Shown here: in pieces, positions 61,582 through 64,000 of the stretch
Layout of the letters: each line of letters opens with the position of its first letter
Position numbering within the stretch: position 1 is the stretch's first letter
Assembly (NCBI RefSeq): GCF_008638365.1
Contig: NZ_VWVU01000004.1
Location: 62,001-126,000, forward strand
Length of the DNA stretch: 64,000 bases
Reading direction: 5' to 3'
Source of the DNA: Nocardiopsis quinghaiensis
GTDB taxonomy: Bacteria > Actinomycetota > Actinomycetes > Streptosporangiales > Streptosporangiaceae
Notes under the pieces: model-generated
What the model was told of the DNA's origin: nothing
Databases searched by the model: none
What the model saw: the letters and a program-made list of their open reading frames with translations, nothing else
Translations under genes and position numbers: made by a program

Positions 61582-63257
61582 GAGGCCACCGCCGTGTACA
61601 CACCGCGCTCCGCCCAGGCGTCGGCCCCGCCGGGCGCGTACACCCGCACCAGGCCGGTTTCGTGCGCCCACCGCGCCAGGGACGCGGTCACCGCCCCGGT
61701 CCTCGTCGCGGTGACCGCCGGCGGCTCCGCGTTCCCGCCCGCGTCGCGGGCCGAGTCGCCCTCCCGGCGCCTCCGCTCGAACTGGACGCGGGCGACGGCG
61801 CGGAGCAGGGCCTCCTGGGCGGCGGCGTCGGCCCCGGCGGCGGCGCTGACACCCAGGGGCTCATCGCCGGGGCCGAGAACGGCGACCCGCCACAGGCCGG
61901 TGCCGTCCAGTTCCTGGCGGCGCAGCCGCGCCCCGACCCCGAAGCGCAGCGTCAGCGCGGCCCACAGCCTGCGGGCGGGCGCCGACATCGGCTCCGGCTG
62001 GTCCACGTCCTGCCAGCGGTCGTGGGCGCGCACCACCAGGTCGCCGACGGCCTCGCCGACCGCCGCCGACGGGGTCAGCCCGATACCGAGGCCGCGGTGA
62101 CCGTCGTCTCGGCCATGATCACCGGTTCCCACCCCGCGACCGTCCCTCCCGGGCCAGGCGACGGCGTGCAGCGCGGTGATCAGCGCGTCCAGCCGGGCCG
62201 ACGCGGTGGTGGTACCCGTGCCGAGGAAGGGGGAGCGGTCCACGCGGGCCAACCCCACGGGCAGCTGCTCCAGGTCGCCCGGCCGGGGCTCGCCGACCGG
62301 GCCGAACACCCGGTCCCACAGGTGAGCCACCGCGTCCAGCTGGTCGGGCACCTCCTCCGGGGGCGCGGCTCCCGTGGGAAGGGGCGCCTCGACGCGGGGG
62401 TCCAGGGCGGGCGGGGCGACGAACGGGTGCGGCTCGCTGACCAGTTCGTCCGTGGTCACCATGAGCTCCGGATCGCCCGGGGCCTCCGTCCCGTCCACGC
62501 TCCGGGCCACCTGCGCGACCAGGGCCAGTGCCAGCTGGGCGGCCACCAGGGAACGTGTGATCGCCAGCCCGGGGCTCTCCTCGGCCCCGTCCGTACCGGA
62601 GGCCCCGTCCGCACCGGAGGCCCCGGGGGCGCCGGAACCCTCGAACCAGGCCCGCACGCGCTCCACCAGCTCGGGGCTGCCGGGCGCGTTGCGCGGCCCC
62701 GACACCCACACCCCGCGGTCGGCGGCGACCAGGTGCAGCGCCTCCTCCCGCCCGGGCACGGAGAGCCGGGTGGTCAGCAGCGTGTCGGGGCCGGGGCCGG
62801 TGTAGGCGCGCACCTCGCGGAAACCGGCGCGTCCCAGGGCCCGGCGCGCCTCCGCTTCGAGCAGCGGGCAGGAGGACCGGATCCGGACGGTGCTCTCCGC
62901 GAGCGCGCGCAGCGCCGCGTACGGCCGCGCGGTCAGCGACTCCATGTGCGGGTAGGCGGCCAGTTCGGACTCCGACAGTCCGTGCTCCTCCTCCGCCTCC
63001 CGCAGGAACCCGTGTTCCTCCAGTTGGTCCAGGACGCCCTCCAGGAACGGCCGGCCCCCGGCCGGGAACCGCTCGGTCAGGGCCTGCCGGTCGAACCCGG
63101 CGCGCAGCGCGGGCTCCAGGGCGCGCCACACGGTGTCGGCCCGGGTACCCCGCACCACGACGGCGGTCGCCCCCATACTCAGGGCGACCCCCTCCTCGGC
63201 GAGGGAACGGGCACGGACCGCGCTCTTCAGTCGGAGCAGGGCGGTGTGTTCAGGCAT
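61572..63257 (-). CDS. Ocin-ThiF-like partner with leader-recognition domain (LazD/TbtF-like)
   Basis: A 561-residue protein with an N-terminal winged-helix RRE (about 1-90, TALLRLKSAVRARSLAEEG, FLEGVLDQLEEHGFLRE) and a degenerate E1/ThiF-like body. It has a Gly/Ala/Asp repeat linker (about 208-230) in the middle and no CxxC zinc pair of its own. In thiopeptide systems this protein binds the leader and presents the core to the YcaO enzyme. It overlaps both the upstream and downstream genes by 8-10 bases. Confidence 0.78.
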   Translation of the reverse strand: MPEHTALLRLKSAVRARSLAEEGVALSMGATAVVVRGTRADTVWRALEPALRAGFDRQALTERFPAGGRPFLEGVLDQLEEHGFLREAEEEHGLSESELAAYPHMESLTARPYAALRALAESTVRIRSSCPLLEAEARRALGRAGFREVRAYTGPGPDTLLTTRLSVPGREEALHLVAADRGVWVSGPRNAPGSPELVERVRAWFEGSGAPGASGADGASGTDGAEESPGLAITRSLVAAQLALALVAQVARSVDGTEAPGDPELMVTTDELVSEPHPFVAPPALDPRVEAPLPTGAAPPEEVPDQLDAVAHLWDRVFGPVGEPRPGDLEQLPVGLARVDRSPFLGTGTTTASARLDALITALHAVAWPGRDGRGVGTGDHGRDDGHRGLGIGLTPSAAVGEAVGDLVVRAHDRWQDVDQPEPMSAPARRLWAALTLRFGVGARLRRQELDGTGLWRVAVLGPGDEPLGVSAAAGADAAAQEALLRAVARVQFERRRREGDSARDAGGNAEPPAVTATRTGAVTASLARWAHETGLVRVYAPGGADAWAERGVYTAVASWT

Positions 63258-63999
63258 CGCCCACCCACGGCAGGGTCGGCTTCAGCTCCGGGTCGCCGCT
63301 CTGGTGGTCGACCACCCGGCGCACGGTCTCCTCCCAGGTCTCGCCCACCACCTCCTGGGCGGCCTCGGTGAACAGGTACGCGATCGAGTACCGCTGGATC
63401 GGCGACACCCCCATCAGCGGCAGCAGGTCGAAGAAGCAGTTGATGACGAAACGGAACGCCGCGAACCCGTATCCGTCGCCCAGCCGGGTGAAGTCCAGCT
63501 TGCGGAACTCCTGGTGGAAGTCGCTGTAGGAGCGCTCGTCCGATCCGCTCCACCGGACCCGCGTGTCCTCGCCGAAGCGGGTCGCCGTGTCCAGCCGGTC
63601 GGGGTGCGGGAACGGCAGGATGTGCTCCTCGCGTGCCAGCGCCACCGCCTCGGGCAGCCACCGCCGCGTCCACTCCAGCCAGGACAGCGCGGACCGGTCC
63701 TCCGTGGTGCCCTCGTGGAGCGCGCGCAGTGCTCCCACCAGGTTCTCCCGCTGTGTCCGGTAGGACTCGGCGAGCCGCGCCTGCGCCCTCCCGTCGGGGT
63801 CCGACCAGTGGAAGTACTCCTTCCAGTGCGACAGGAACGCCTGGTAGCCGGAACGCAGCCCCCACTCGGGGTACTGGGAGGCGATCGCGCCCATCCCCGC
63901 GAACACGTGGGAGGCCGCGCTCCCTCCGCTGATCCGGCCGTCCACCCGGTCGGCCACCCGGGAGAGCCCGTCGGTCAGCACCCGGCCCTTGAGCTCGAC
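63250..63999 (-). CDS. C-terminal part of a thiopeptide-cluster protein, candidate pyridine synthase (truncated by window end)
   Basis: The frame is open to the last base, giving the C-terminal 249 residues. It contains GYQAFLSHWKEYFHWSDPDG, SYRTQRENLVGALRALHEG and a hydrophobic FRFVINCFFDLLPLMGVSPIQ stretch followed by RYSIAYLFTEAAQEV. The last resembles the end of the SpaB_C/TclM domain (helix with Asn, then RY), and the position before the ocin-ThiF gene matches the pyridine-synthase gene of lactazole. This is weak; a dehydratase (glutamylation) end is possible. The gene is coupled to the next by an 8-base overlap. Confidence 0.55.
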   Translation of the reverse strand, partial: VELKGRVLTDGLSRVADRVDGRISGGSAASHVFAGMGAIASQYPEWGLRSGYQAFLSHWKEYFHWSDPDGRAQARLAESYRTQRENLVGALRALHEGTTEDRSALSWLEWTRRWLPEAVALAREEHILPFPHPDRLDTATRFGEDTRVRWSGSDERSYSDFHQEFRKLDFTRLGDGYGFAAFRFVINCFFDLLPLMGVSPIQRYSIAYLFTEAAQEVVGETWEETVRRVVDHQSGDPELKPTLPWVGDA

Positions 64000-64000
64000 C

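Overview
The window is very GC-rich, uses many GTG and TTG starts, packs genes tightly with ATGA-type overlaps, and carries actinomycete family markers: a mycobacterial-type ESX/type VII secretion ATPase, DUF397/XRE pairs, F420-type oxidoreductase, SigR-type sigma factor, GerW spore protein, SURF1 and a PIMT-containing graspetide cluster. It reads as the chromosome of a filamentous actinomycete, probably Nocardiopsis or a close relative (inference from gene content; no marker gene here settles the species).

Layout. 1-7.1 kb: end of a glycosyltransferase-like membrane protein, DUF3817 and SURF1 genes, a DinB-like protein, an alpha/beta hydrolase without its nucleophile, a VOC protein, and a four-gene ABC export operon with its own XRE regulator. 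7.2-12.1 kb: a class II aldolase-like protein lacking zinc ligands, divergent from a choline-to-betaine operon (betB, betA) whose glycine-betaine transporter has collapsed into a short proV-proX remnant. 12.3-17.5 kb: purL, purQ and purS on the minus strand, interspersed with a membrane protein and a RsbW-like ATPase. 17.7-22.4 kb: a SigR-like sigma factor with no adjacent anti-sigma gene, then a three-gene 2-oxo acid dehydrogenase operon. 22.6-25.6 kb: a serine hydrolase with a membrane tail and an AEC transporter.

25.7-41.6 kb is an ESX-like locus: a transmembrane pseudokinase, small membrane protein, two WXG100-size proteins, two lipoproteins, an 883-residue unrecognised protein with a small helical partner, a fused three-ATPase EccC, a divergent EccD, then GerW and a membrane-anchored beta-propeller. 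EccB, EccE and mycosin are not seen. 42-49.4 kb holds an MFS transporter, an F420-type flavoprotein, an SDR, a VapBC pair whose toxin lacks one catalytic Asp, a GNAT gene fragment, a P-loop kinase and a long acyl-CoA dehydrogenase behind a palindromic operator.

The last 15 kb are the most specialised. 50.9-55.2 kb contains a graspetide (omega-ester peptide) cluster: regulator genes, a precursor with an RPWGLRF leader motif, an ATP-grasp ligase and a PIMT-like methyltransferase. 56.6-64 kb contains a thiopeptide-like azole-peptide cluster running in from beyond the right edge: a truncated protein that may be a pyridine synthase, an ocin-ThiF/RRE protein, a YcaO cyclodehydratase, a two-lobed flavin dehydrogenase and a lactazole LazF-like elimination/dehydrogenase fusion. 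Its precursor peptide is not in the window. No rRNA, tRNA, CRISPR array, transposase or prophage was recognised.
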